From Thermoplasmata archaeon (lineage in GTDB: Archaea; Thermoplasmatota; Thermoplasmata; RBG-16-68-12; SOIM01), in contig JAGLME010000008.1 of NCBI GenBank assembly GCA_023140195.1, positions 1-64,000 of the forward strand: 64,000 bases of DNA, in the 5' to 3' direction. How positions within the stretch are numbered: position 1 is the first letter of the stretch; every line of letters starts with the position of its first letter. The notes beneath the pieces are model-generated. The model was not told the DNA's origin, did no database searches, and saw nothing but the letters and a program-made list of their open reading frames with translations. A program made the translations under genes and the position numbers. Of the stretch, positions 44,315-53,885 are shown piece by piece.

Positions 44315-47300
44315 TTGAAAAGGAGAAGGTCAAGTAAGGTCCTCATTGTTGCGACGTTGGTCAGCTCAATTGTACTTTCTTCCTTCAGCCTGTTTTCCCA
44401 CATCGGTCTTTCACAGTCCGGCAGTTGGACAGATTCCTTTGATGATGAATTCAAGATAGCTCAGAAAAGCAACGTGGTGGTTTCTGGCGGTGACGTTTCC
44501 CTTGGTCCTAGTGGCATGAACTGGTTCAGACAGGGTATGGTTCTTGACGTGGGACCCATTCCAAGTACTTACGAGAATTCTGGATGGCCCTCCGTTGTGA
44601 AGGGGAGTGACGGCGTTTATCGTATGTGGTATACTGGTACGCAAGCCGCGGTGCCTGTCCTCAATCGCTACATACGTTATGCAACTTCCGTTGACGGAGA
44701 GAACTGGGATCTGATGGGTATCGTTATCGGGCCAAATGCAACTCTTGAAGATAGAGTCTACGCAGCTACTGTCATCGAGGACGGTGGAATGTACAAGATG
44801 TGGTACGTTGGTGACGACCGGGATCCGCCATGGGGCTCCTACATTTTCTATGCCACGTCTCCCGATGGATACACCTGGACAAGGCAGGGTCTTGTATTGC
44901 CCATGGCTTTTGAAGGGACGTACGACAGTGTCGGGGCGAGTTTTCCAAATGTACTGAAGGATGGAGGAGTCTACAAGATGTGGTACGCTGGCTATGATAA
45001 CGTTCACTACCGTATTCTCTATGCAACCTCATCTGACGGTCAGAGCTGGACATATCAAAACCTTGCTATTGACGTTGGGTCGAACCCGAGTGATTATGAC
45101 TATGTGTGGGCATTTGAGCCAGCGGTTGTGAAGGACGCCAATGGAATGTATCATATTTGGTACTCAAGTTTCAACGGAACTCACTTTTCCATCCTCAATG
45201 CAACCTCACCTGATGGCTTGACTTGGACAAAGCAGGGGTTGTCCCTAGATGTTCTGCCTGATTCACAGGAAGATGTTGGAGTTCAATCTGGTACTGTGAT
45301 TATGTTGCCCAGTTCGGCCGTGACTATGTGGTACCAAGGGATCGATAGTTCTGTAAGGAGCAGGATATTTCGTGCGACCCTGGCGGGAAGCGGACATGTC
45401 GTATCCGAAGCCATCGGGCCCCATCCTGGTTGTGATTGGGGCGATTTCTTCGCCAATAAGACAGATCCAAATGCGGACATCTTCGTTTCCTTCTCCGTCC
45501 TGGACGCTGTCGATTGGACCACCATACCTGGATACTGGAACCTGACAGATGTCCAGTTCTCATTGTTGTCCATAGATCCTCTCGTACACCCCACAATTAG
45601 ACTGAGAGCTGATTTATGGAATCTCCAGGGCAATTTCACTTTGACACCCGAGCTTCATGATTGGACAATCACTTGGACTGATCCGAATCCACCTCCCCCG
45701 GACAAGACACCACCGGAGATATTCGACGTCCTGTTGGACGGAGGTCCTGGGTTATTCGTAATCGAAGGAACACCCTCAGTGACACTCACAGCCACCGTAG
45801 ATGATTCCACGACTGGAGGATCCATTGTTGGTGGTGCCAATGCCACATCACCAGCGGCCGCATGGTGGAATTCAACGCCTATGAATCCCGTGGATATTCC
45901 CGACACATCCGTTGAAGATTTCTTCTTGACAATTGACACTTCACTCCTTTCTCTGGGTTCTTACGACATCTGCGTATATGGTTGGGACGTCATGCCCAAT
46001 TACAACGAAACGGGGGCGTGCGCTCTTCTTACGGTGATTCCCGATCCTCTGCCAGATATCATGGTGTCTTCCAGTGGAATCTCTTTCGCGTATCTTCCAC
46101 CCGCTCCGAGAGAGGGGCAGCTTGTTGGCGTGAGAGTCAACACCACAAACGCAGGAGATGCCTTGGCGGAGAACTTCACCTTGGTGATTTTCGAGGACAC
46201 CGACGGTGATAGGATTCCGGGAGTTGGGGAGAATATCAGTCTCCAACACATCAGTGGCATCGGACCCTTGTCTTTCAACATAAGCCACACGATGTGGGTG
46301 CCAATGATGGCAGGCATCCAGACCATTTGTGCATTTGCGGACTCGCTCGACAACGTCACTGAATCGAATGAGACAAACAATGTAGGTTGCAGGGATATTG
46401 AAGTTCTGCCAGGGGGCGTTCTGACAACCCTTGTTGTAGGTCAGCCCAACCATGTATCCGACCATACCTTCATCACATCCGATACGCCACTGACTCTTCA
46501 GGCTACAGACCTTGCGGGTGAGGGTGTCGCCTATACCGAGTATCGTGTTGATTCCGGTAACTGGGCGTTGTACGCAGACTTCTTCCACCTCCTTGATGAA
46601 GGCTTCCATCTCCTGGAATACCGTAGCGCAAGTGAGACAGGATACGCCGAGCCAATTCGTGGGTCCATCATTGCGGTTGACAACTCGCCGCCTGAGTCCG
46701 AGATTCATATGGGCAATCCCCACTACTTCTCCACTGTCAGTTGGATTAGGTCAACAACACCTCTTTCTATCGGATCCGACGATCCGCCATTGGACCAGTC
46801 TGTAACTCATCAGATCGATGATATTTCGGTTTACCAGGAGAACATCACCTACGGGGAACCGTTCGATGAGTATCTGGCGCGTTCCAACCACACAGTAGAA
46901 AGGTCAATTTGGTCCGGTCTGGTTTCAGTCAGGTTTTACCTTGAAGGCGGGTCCGCATGTCCCGACATCGATCTGGGCGTGTTCTACGATGAGAACGGCG
47001 ATGGCATACGTCAACCTTCTGAGCTGGTTGACTACAGTGGCGACGCCGATAGTTACGAGGAAGTACTCGTGGAGGACCCCTTGGCCGGACCGTACATCAT
47101 AGCGATTGCCGGTTTCGACGTTCGTGATCCAGGAGGTTGTCTTGCCACATTGGACATAACCCAGACCTTTGGAGGCTCGACCTCTTCAGGCCTTGAAGGC
47201 TCACAGTATCGTCTATGGAACGGAGGTCAATGGTCAGAATGGTTGGATTATCGGAATCCATTCAACGCCGCCGATGAGGGCATTACTCATGCGGAGTATT

Positions 47301-47962
47301 ACTCAACTGACAACTTGGGCAACTACGAGACGGTGCACAATTTAACCGTGCATGTTGACGACACGCCACCCAATTCAGTGGCGAGTCTCGTGACTGGAAC
47401 CGATGGTGGATATAACGTATTGATTGCATTCAATGACACCGGTTGCGGAGTCGACGTTTCATATTACCGAATAGGCGATGAGCAATGGCAGAGTCCCATT
47501 CTCCATCAAGTTGAGCTACCGTTCACCTCACCTGGAAACTACACTTTGGAATACTACGCCATTGACAACCTCGGAAATGTCGAGAATGTGAAGACCTTTA
47601 GTTTCGAGATTCCAGAAGAGGAATCCGGGGTCACCGTCAATTGGAAGCCCCTGATTGCTGCAGTGTTCACTGTTATCCTCGTTCTTGTAGGACTCTGGAC
47701 ATCAAAGAAAAGGCCGTGGAAAGGTAGGGAAGACAAGAGGGCTGCCCTTGCCGCTTTCTTCATCTTCTCAATGCCGTTCGTCGTCACTGAAGCAGTAACT
47801 GGCTTGCTCTCTCTTCTCTTCGGAGTACTTCCTGTTCCTCCAGCCTTTGGACTTGGCATGTTCGTAGACTCGGTCATCTTTTCTGCGGGAATACTACTCT
47901 GCTTTGTAAGACTCTTGCTGTCACATCCTGTCGAGCGAGATATGAACATGAGTAACTCTTGA
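44315..47962 (+). CDS. Surface protein with GH43/GH32-like propeller, CARDB and Ig-like domains and a three-helix C-terminal anchor
   Basis: TTG start with GGAGG at an 8-nt spacer. 1215 residues. The signal sequence KRRRSSKVLIVATLVSSIVL is typical. Residues ~70-360 form a propeller of the glycosidase GH43/32/62 type (WPSVVKGSDGVYRMWYTG, YKMWYAGYDN, ILYATSSDGQSWTYQ). Ig-like units (FDVLLDGGPGLFVIEG), a CARDB domain (~585-705), a PPC-like unit (GLVSVRFYLEGGSACPDIDL) and two Ig-like OmpL-type units follow. The last ~110 residues contain three membrane helices with a basic loop (SKKRPWKGREDKR). No catalytic acid triad can be assigned, so enzyme activity is open. Confidence 0.8.
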   Translation: MKRRRSSKVLIVATLVSSIVLSSFSLFSHIGLSQSGSWTDSFDDEFKIAQKSNVVVSGGDVSLGPSGMNWFRQGMVLDVGPIPSTYENSGWPSVVKGSDGVYRMWYTGTQAAVPVLNRYIRYATSVDGENWDLMGIVIGPNATLEDRVYAATVIEDGGMYKMWYVGDDRDPPWGSYIFYATSPDGYTWTRQGLVLPMAFEGTYDSVGASFPNVLKDGGVYKMWYAGYDNVHYRILYATSSDGQSWTYQNLAIDVGSNPSDYDYVWAFEPAVVKDANGMYHIWYSSFNGTHFSILNATSPDGLTWTKQGLSLDVLPDSQEDVGVQSGTVIMLPSSAVTMWYQGIDSSVRSRIFRATLAGSGHVVSEAIGPHPGCDWGDFFANKTDPNADIFVSFSVLDAVDWTTIPGYWNLTDVQFSLLSIDPLVHPTIRLRADLWNLQGNFTLTPELHDWTITWTDPNPPPPDKTPPEIFDVLLDGGPGLFVIEGTPSVTLTATVDDSTTGGSIVGGANATSPAAAWWNSTPMNPVDIPDTSVEDFFLTIDTSLLSLGSYDICVYGWDVMPNYNETGACALLTVIPDPLPDIMVSSSGISFAYLPPAPREGQLVGVRVNTTNAGDALAENFTLVIFEDTDGDRIPGVGENISLQHISGIGPLSFNISHTMWVPMMAGIQTICAFADSLDNVTESNETNNVGCRDIEVLPGGVLTTLVVGQPNHVSDHTFITSDTPLTLQATDLAGEGVAYTEYRVDSGNWALYADFFHLLDEGFHLLEYRSASETGYAEPIRGSIIAVDNSPPESEIHMGNPHYFSTVSWIRSTTPLSIGSDDPPLDQSVTHQIDDISVYQENITYGEPFDEYLARSNHTVERSIWSGLVSVRFYLEGGSACPDIDLGVFYDENGDGIRQPSELVDYSGDADSYEEVLVEDPLAGPYIIAIAGFDVRDPGGCLATLDITQTFGGSTSSGLEGSQYRLWNGGQWSEWLDYRNPFNAADEGITHAEYYSTDNLGNYETVHNLTVHVDDTPPNSVASLVTGTDGGYNVLIAFNDTGCGVDVSYYRIGDEQWQSPILHQVELPFTSPGNYTLEYYAIDNLGNVENVKTFSFEIPEEESGVTVNWKPLIAAVFTVILVLVGLWTSKKRPWKGREDKRAALAAFFIFSMPFVVTEAVTGLLSLLFGVLPVPPAFGLGMFVDSVIFSAGILLCFVRLLLSHPVERDMNMSNS

Positions 47963-48335
47963 TATCGGGTAGTCCGTGGCTTTCTCCTCCTACATTGTTT
48001 CCACATGGGGATGGAGGACTTTGGACTTCGATTTCAGAGCAGAGTGCAGAACCAGTGATTTATGTCGCACTTCGAAAGGAAGAACGACCTTTTGCTCCCC
48101 GAGAACATCCTTTAAGTATCTCAGGGAAGATTCGTAGCTGGGTTCGGTGGTAGAAGTGATCGAAGAACGCTGTAAACCGTCCAATGCCTCACCAAGACAG
48201 AGAAAGCTCAGCCCACATCTTCGAAGAATGATAAACCAAGCCGTGGCAGACCAGTGCGAACATGATGTGATTACTGATTTCATGATAGATTCATATACTG
48301 GTAGGTTTGTCAGAAGCCCAGTGTGATGATCCGCC
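47963..48335. other. Intergenic region, nothing recognised
   Basis: 373 bp with no supported gene. TTCATATACTGG (about 48290) may be a TATA box for the following gene. A minus-strand open frame (47990-48283) has no ribosome site and unlikely composition. Confidence 0.35.
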
Positions 48336-49511
48336 TTGCTACATCGACTAAAGAAGATCGACCTGGTTGCTCTCTCTGCCCATTACGACCGTGAATCACA
48401 GGATACGTACCTTAGCGTCTACATCGACCTTGCACGGAGAACCGGCGGGAAGCGTACATCGAGGGCTGCCAAGTCCCGTTCTCGCCTTTTGAAGAAACGA
48501 GTGAATCGCTTTCTGCTGATGCGGGAGACTGCCTGCCGAAAGGCACTGGCCGGGAAGCCGGACCTTCTGGAAAACTTCGACTTAAGTCTGGCTTCGGTGC
48601 GGGCCTACTTGGCCGATAACCCGCCTGAGCCAAAACAGAAGGGACTGGTCCTCTTCTCGTGCGCCAAGGATGAATGCTTCGAGGCCTTCAGGCTCTCGGT
48701 TCCCCTGAAGAACCTAATGGTGCTGGACACGTCTCCCTACATTCGCCCCCTGGCACGCCTTCGCGATGATTGGGAGTCCATCGCGGTGGTCATCCTGGAT
48801 AGCGAGAATGCGCGGCTCTTCACGGTCTCGTCGGACCGGGTGACGGCCCGAAAGAAGAATGGGGTGTACCTCCTGGGAAAGCACAAGAAGGGTGGTATGT
48901 CCCAAATGCGGTTCCAGCGCCTCCGAAGGCAGGCGATTCGAGCCTTTCACAAGGATGTCTTGGGGGACCTGAAGAAACTCCTCCGGGTCGAGCCAGCAGA
49001 TCAGATATTCTTAGGTGGCCCGGGCATTGCGAAGGTACAGTTCCTAGACTCCTTGCCCCCAGGCATCCGAAAAAGGGTCACGGAGGTTGTGGATCTAGAC
49101 CTGAACGTGCCTGAGGGAGAGATACGCCGGCGCTTCGTGAGCCTGGCAGCTGTAGAGGAACGGCGCCAGGACCGAGCCCATGTTGAAGTCCTCCTCGCGG
49201 AAATCCTGAAGGACGGTCTCGTGGCCCATGGTTGGGATGAAGTGACAAAGGCCGTTCGGGCGGGCAAGGTCGAAGTCCTGCTGGTGACAAGCGGGTTGAA
49301 GCTCAGGGGCTGGAAATGCGAACGCTGCAAGGTCGTCGGATTGGGTGATCGTTCGACCTGCCCTAGCTGTGGGAAACCCGTTTCCGAGATGGATGCAATG
49401 GAAAGGACGGTAAAGGAGGCCACACAACGGGGAGCGCAACTCGAGTTCGTGGCGCGGGATCCGGACCTCGAGGCCTTGGGGGGGATCGGGGCGTTCTTGC
49501 GCTACAAGTAG
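48336..49511 (+). CDS. Vms1-like / aRF1-paralogous peptidyl-tRNA hydrolase (VLRF1 type)
   Basis: 391 residues. The core resembles the release-factor eRF1/Pelota middle domain, with the catalytic loop KHKKGGMSQMRFQRLRRQ (G186-G187-M-S-Q190) in place of the canonical GGQ of aRF1. GGxSQ followed by RFxR is the signature of the Vms1/ANKZF1-like VLRF1 clade, which frees nascent chains from obstructed large ribosomal subunits. A C-terminal zinc ribbon (CERC at 328-331, CPSC at 342-345) matches that of archaeal aRF1. TTG 48336 is the first usable start after in-frame stops; a TATA-like box near 48290 allows a short leader. GC-richer than its neighbours. Confidence 0.75.
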   Translation: MLHRLKKIDLVALSAHYDRESQDTYLSVYIDLARRTGGKRTSRAAKSRSRLLKKRVNRFLLMRETACRKALAGKPDLLENFDLSLASVRAYLADNPPEPKQKGLVLFSCAKDECFEAFRLSVPLKNLMVLDTSPYIRPLARLRDDWESIAVVILDSENARLFTVSSDRVTARKKNGVYLLGKHKKGGMSQMRFQRLRRQAIRAFHKDVLGDLKKLLRVEPADQIFLGGPGIAKVQFLDSLPPGIRKRVTEVVDLDLNVPEGEIRRRFVSLAAVEERRQDRAHVEVLLAEILKDGLVAHGWDEVTKAVRAGKVEVLLVTSGLKLRGWKCERCKVVGLGDRSTCPSCGKPVSEMDAMERTVKEATQRGAQLEFVARDPDLEALGGIGAFLRYK

Positions 49512-50102
49512 CTGCGGAAATCTCACGTGGCTTTAAGATGGTCCTAGAAGAACCAAATGCTGGGAACAAGCCCGTCATTGGGGCCCCACAAAGACATCTA
49601 CACTCAAATCCTTTGTATGCAAACCGCCCAAGGTACTGCTGTGATGCTCAATTCCCTCGCATTGTCGATTTCGAATTGGACGAAGAGTACAACAAGAATA
49701 CAAGGACTGTGATTTGTCCGGGGAAGATATGTCTGATGAACTCATCCCCCATCTTTGGTTTGGCGTTTTTCATCTCCGGCTGAGGAAAGGCCCCGATACA
49801 GCCTCCTGAACTGGAGTATCCACTGTGGAAACCGAAGACTCAGAGAATCGATCGCATTGGAGGTGTCATATTGGCACGCCTCGTGGTCGTGGTTCGAAAT
49901 GAAGTACGACATCTCTTCGATGTTGCCAAGAAGCCGATGGAGGGATTCAGACCGTAGAATAAGGCTAAATACGTGATAGCACTCTCTCCCGCTAATAACA
50001 GATTGGGATTGTCAAGGTATAGAATTGTCGCTCCGCTTCTTCCAAGACGCGTAACGTCAGGTTCACAATTGACTTTTGCTGGTCGTTATGGAGAGTAAGA
50101 AT
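49512..50102. other. 591-bp region without a supported gene
   Basis: Only short open frames without ribosome sites are seen (49538-49783, 49755-49976). I see no tRNA, repeat or palindrome. The GGAGA at 50090-50094 belongs to the next gene. Confidence 0.35.
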
Positions 50103-50273
50103 ATGGGAAATGGAGATAGAGGTAGAGGTTTTGATAGAGGACCAAGAGAAATGCATAAAGCAACGTGCTCTGACTGCAAGCAGGAATGTGAAGTACCGTT
50201 CAAACCTACGCAAGGCAAGCCTGTTTACTGCAGGGAATGCTTTCAGAAGCACAAACCAGCAAGAAGATTCTAG
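50103..50273 (+). CDS. Small CxxC-x17-CxxC zinc-ribbon protein
   Basis: 56 residues from ATG 50103, preceded by GGAGA at 8 nt (ATG 50088 is an alternative). A Gly/Arg-rich head (GNGDRGRGFDRGPREM) leads to CSDCKQECEVPF and, 17 residues on, CRECFQKHKP. This CxxC-x17-CxxC pattern defines a small zinc-binding family common in archaea and candidate phyla. Nucleic-acid binding is likely from the basic, Gly-rich head. Precise role unknown. Confidence 0.75.
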   Translation: MGNGDRGRGFDRGPREMHKATCSDCKQECEVPFKPTQGKPVYCRECFQKHKPARRF

Positions 50274-50412
50274 ATATTGCATCTGATTCTTGGATCGATA
50301 TAGAATCTGCTTTCGAAAGTTGTGGGTTCTCCTGCAACTTCTTCTTTCTATTTTTCTATTCTTGCGCAAGGCTACAGTTATGTAGTGGAATCTTCCTGAA
50401 CGAAGTGAGGCC

Positions 50413-50799
50413 ATGAAGAGTCCCTGCATACGCTACGAATGCATTCAGTGCTGCTTGGAGACCGAGATGCCCTTATCAGAAGAAGATATCGAACTCATAG
50501 GTAGATCCGGATTCGACTCTAGCTATTTTGTCGTCAATAGAGATGGTTGGTTGCAGTTGAAGACGCATGATGGACGATGTGTTTTCAATGATGGGAAGAA
50601 ATGTTTGATCTACGAGAATAGACCGGAAGGATGCAGGATCTATCCTGTGGTCTACGATGAAGATGATGATTCCGCCACATTAGATGAAGATTGTCCACAT
50701 AGAGATGAATTTGAGATCTCCAAGGTCGATCGGGAGATGGGGATATCACTTCTCACAAGACTCAAAGAAGAAAGAAGACAAAGAAAGTCGCGCTCTTGA
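50413..50799 (+). CDS. YkgJ-family cysteine-cluster protein
   Basis: 128 residues with the CxxCxxxxCC-type set (CIRYECIQCC) near the N-terminus, a central CVFNDGKKCLIYENRPEGCR and a final CPH. This is the YkgJ/UPF0153 zinc- or iron-chelating pattern. GTGAGG lies 2 nt upstream of ATG 50413. Function unknown; methyl- or redox-related metal binding has been suggested for the family. Confidence 0.85.
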   Translation: MKSPCIRYECIQCCLETEMPLSEEDIELIGRSGFDSSYFVVNRDGWLQLKTHDGRCVFNDGKKCLIYENRPEGCRIYPVVYDEDDDSATLDEDCPHRDEFEISKVDREMGISLLTRLKEERRQRKSRS

Positions 50800-50996
50800 A
50801 TCAACTTCCATATAGTTGTTATTTCATCCAAGGTGCTTTCCATGATCGACACCCTGCAAGGAACTGTGAAGGATCTGCATCATTTCCCAGCGAAACCTCT
50901 GTAAGCATTCAGGCTGGTTTTGACCCAGGAAGGCAGGCTAACCATCAAAAGATTTATACTGAAACTAACTGTTTGTAATTCGATAAGGTGCCCACC

Positions 50997-51680
50997 ATGA
51001 TGCTTATGGTAAGACTCCATCCGAAATACGAGCTCAAGAAGGTCTGGGACTTCGTCGAGGCAGAGTTCAACGAATACCAGTCCAAGGACATACACCCCCT
51101 CTGGGCGTCGCATCTGGAGAACAGGAACTACGTGAACGTTCTCTTCGAGACCAACGACGTGGACGCCATGGCCGAGTTCCTGATAGACGAGGTGAACAGG
51201 TGCGAGGAGATAGCGTACACCAGAACGATCACCCTGATGAAGCCGGCCTTCTTCCCGGTCCCCAGGGACGTACCAGAGAACTTGCGCAGGTTCGTCATCA
51301 GGGTCCAGGTCAGGGCCCAGGCGTACAAGGAGGTGTACGAGAAGCTGCTGAGGATGAAGAGGCCCATTGACACGTACTTCGGTTATTCAGCGTACTCGTT
51401 CGGGTACGATGACATCCGCATATCGGCGATCGTGAAGGACTGGGACACGATAAGGAAGTTCGTGAGGGAGAACATCACCAGCTTGGAAGGGGTGAAGGCC
51501 GCGAGCATCGACATCGTGTGCAGATCGAAGAGGTTGACCACGCCGGAGAGGTGGAGGGAGCATCAGAGGAAGTATTCGGTCGCGAGGTTGACCGGGGAGC
51601 CTTCGAAGGGGGATTACGAGTACGACTGGACGTTCACGGAGGAATGTGACGTTCATGGTGCGCTGCCGGATGAGATTTGA
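50997..51680 (+). CDS. Tandem Lrp/AsnC-type ligand-binding (RAM) protein without HTH
   Basis: GGTG at 50987-50990 with a 6-nt spacer supports ATG 50997 (GTG 50988 is in frame). About 227 residues in two similar halves of alpha/beta RAM fold (MMLMVRLHPKYELKKVWDFV ... and RRFVIRVQVRAQAYKEVYEK ...). No DNA-binding helix-turn-helix is present, so it may sense a small molecule or pair with another regulator. Fragments of this gene recur at 30273-30328 and 59674-59725; the second lies on the far side of the accessory island that begins just after this gene. Confidence 0.75.
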   Translation: MMLMVRLHPKYELKKVWDFVEAEFNEYQSKDIHPLWASHLENRNYVNVLFETNDVDAMAEFLIDEVNRCEEIAYTRTITLMKPAFFPVPRDVPENLRRFVIRVQVRAQAYKEVYEKLLRMKRPIDTYFGYSAYSFGYDDIRISAIVKDWDTIRKFVRENITSLEGVKAASIDIVCRSKRLTTPERWREHQRKYSVARLTGEPSKGDYEYDWTFTEECDVHGALPDEI

Positions 51681-51785
51681 TGCTCATTCCAAAGATTGGG
51701 AGGAGCCCTGAGTCTGGGCGGATTCGAATGGATTTGGGTTCGGAACTGAAGTTCGAGAACCGCTTGAAACAAGGGAACCTGTACG

Positions 51786-53885
51786 TCACCAGAATCTCTC
51801 AACTTTAGAGAGAACATCTAGCATTTTCTCTCCGATGTCAGTTGAGCCAGTCGCCTCACATTCCTTCTGTGCTAACTCTTTTGAGTAAAGACTTGCGATA
51901 TATCTCTGCCTGGGCTTCTTCCCCGTGGCATTTGCATTCTTGTAATCGGGATGCCCTTCATTCACGTTCAATCTAGTCCCATCAGTACTGAGATATGAAT
52001 GTCTCAAAGGCCATTCATTGGGTTCGTCGTACCAGTCAGGTATTGGAAGACCCAGGTCCTTGAGTTTGGGTCCCTTCTTCCTTCTCTTCTTCTTCTTGAC
52101 AACAGTTATCATGGCAAAATCAGTTGCTCGGAGTCCATTCTGATATGCAGTGACTTGGAGCTTGACAGTCCCAAGATTCCTTCCGGGGCTGAGAATCACT
52201 GATTCCCCGTAGTCAACGTTTAGGCTTGCACCAATGGTCTCATCGTACGTGATCTCCCATTGGAACTTTGCGCCTTTCAGAATTTGATTCCTGTCTTCAT
52301 CTTCGGCAACTGCTCTGTACTCTTTCTCGGTATCTATTGCCAGCTTTGAAAACATCGGCTCAATCCTAACTCTGGCCAGTTTACCATATCTCTGAGGATG
52401 GGTGATTGCGATTTCGATTCCCGCAACCAGATTCTTGTCGGTCTTTGAGTCATACACACTAGCTTCAAGGGAGGTTGCACCAATCTGAGGCCCGGCCTTG
52501 AATATCGCCTCACCACCACTCTTTGACACGACCGTACCCAGCCCATTCTTGATTACCCAAGCGAACTTGATGCCATCCCTTTCCCTCAGTGCGTTCTCCT
52601 CAATGTCGTACGCACGGACATGGACACGCCGTGTCGTGAAGACTGGAACATTCAGAATCTCTGGGAAGACTTTGATACGGTCCAAAGGACCAGGTTTCGG
52701 TTTCTCAATTGGTCGGTCAAACCATGTTTGAAAATCAAGTTCCCTCTTGACTTCTCCCATAACTTTCTCAAGCTTCCTCAGGAGTTCCTCGTCCCGCTTG
52801 TCTCTGGACTTCTCTTCATACTCCTTCACTTTCTTTCTGACATTCTTCGCTAGTTCATCCGATATATCTAGGAAAGCTGGCCAAAATGTGCTATCACGTT
52901 CTATCCCGCTCCTGAGTGGAGATTTCTCCAATTGATCGTACTCTATTACCCCTTCCACGAAATCGAGATTCCAAGGAGGTTTGTCAAATTCCTCGAGACT
53001 GGTTATGTCAAAATGGATGGGCTCACCTTCAACATCAAGTCTGATCTTGCTACCTGGCTTCGATTCGTGGAAGTACAATGTTGCCCTCACTTCACCCAAG
53101 GCTCTATACTTCGGGCTCCTTTTCTCTTTTGGATGTCTCATACTGTATTCCACACATTCGCCTTTGAATTGTGTGGGCTTCACTTGCTCTGAGAAAGAAC
53201 CATCGTTAACGGCAATCTTCAAGTCCTTGTTCGCCAGCAACTCCGTTCTCTTGTTCTGTGAGAGATACTTCACAAGACTGGAGCTCCTCATGGCCATCTT
53301 TGGATTGATGAGGATGCAAGTCACACCTGAAGAGCCACGTGCGTCGCTAAAATCTCCTTCTTCAAGAATCGTCGCATCTAGCGTATTCGACTTTAGAATC
53401 ATCTTCCGACAATTGAACATCTTGGAGAAATCTGGGTCACGAATCTGTTTCCCTTTCACTATTTTCGGTGACATCCCTTCTTCGGTTTTGGCCACCACAT
53501 GAAGCTCGTCACAAACAGCTCGGAACCCCTGAAGCCCGATACAGAACTGTCCCCTTGAAAGGCCTCTATCCCTTCTCCGAATATACTCTTCACTGTATTT
53601 CTTGACTGAATCGCCAATGTTCTTTATGTAATGTTCAAAACTCTCCAGAAAGCCAAATCCATTTCCGTCGATTACAATCTTCTCCAGCTTACCACTTCTC
53701 GATTTCCCCTTGCGATAAAACGTGACTGCAATCCTTGATGCATTCGCGTCAAGTTCATTCTGCACGATCTCTGAAATATGATATAACGGATCTGTCGTTG
53801 TCGATGATATGATGCTGACGAGCACTTCCAGAAGAATCTCCGCGTCACCTTCCAATTTTTGTACAGTACCTGTTGTCATCATCAC
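51786..53885 (-). CDS. GHKL (Hsp90/MORC-like) ATPase with Ig-like domains, defence-island candidate
   Basis: 699 residues. The GHKL fold is visible as the N box EIVQNELDANAS (Glu39, Asn43, Asp46), the G1 box VIDGNGFGF (73-79), IGDSVKK, and the lid/G2 box RGQFCIGLQGFRAV (111-124). Residues ~330-375 are coiled coil (KKVKEYEEKSRDKRDEELLRKL). Residues ~400-590 look like two Ig-like beta domains (ILNVPVFTTRRVHVRAYD; FSKLAIDTEKEYRAVAEDE). A KKKKRRKKGPK linker and a C-terminal helical cap (LNVNEGHPDYKN ... YIASLYSKELAQKE) follow. It overlaps the upstream HTH gene by 4 bp (ATGA), so the two are translationally coupled. MORC-like ATPases clamp or compact DNA. Role inferred from context. Confidence 0.7.
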   Translation of the reverse strand: MMMTTGTVQKLEGDAEILLEVLVSIISSTTTDPLYHISEIVQNELDANASRIAVTFYRKGKSRSGKLEKIVIDGNGFGFLESFEHYIKNIGDSVKKYSEEYIRRRDRGLSRGQFCIGLQGFRAVCDELHVVAKTEEGMSPKIVKGKQIRDPDFSKMFNCRKMILKSNTLDATILEEGDFSDARGSSGVTCILINPKMAMRSSSLVKYLSQNKRTELLANKDLKIAVNDGSFSEQVKPTQFKGECVEYSMRHPKEKRSPKYRALGEVRATLYFHESKPGSKIRLDVEGEPIHFDITSLEEFDKPPWNLDFVEGVIEYDQLEKSPLRSGIERDSTFWPAFLDISDELAKNVRKKVKEYEEKSRDKRDEELLRKLEKVMGEVKRELDFQTWFDRPIEKPKPGPLDRIKVFPEILNVPVFTTRRVHVRAYDIEENALRERDGIKFAWVIKNGLGTVVSKSGGEAIFKAGPQIGATSLEASVYDSKTDKNLVAGIEIAITHPQRYGKLARVRIEPMFSKLAIDTEKEYRAVAEDEDRNQILKGAKFQWEITYDETIGASLNVDYGESVILSPGRNLGTVKLQVTAYQNGLRATDFAMITVVKKKKRRKKGPKLKDLGLPIPDWYDEPNEWPLRHSYLSTDGTRLNVNEGHPDYKNANATGKKPRQRYIASLYSKELAQKECEATGSTDIGEKMLDVLSKVERFW

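Noticed and set aside
49992..50429. 145-codon minus-strand open frame
   Set aside because: It overlaps two well-supported plus-strand cysteine-cluster genes and has no ribosome site or recognisable motif.
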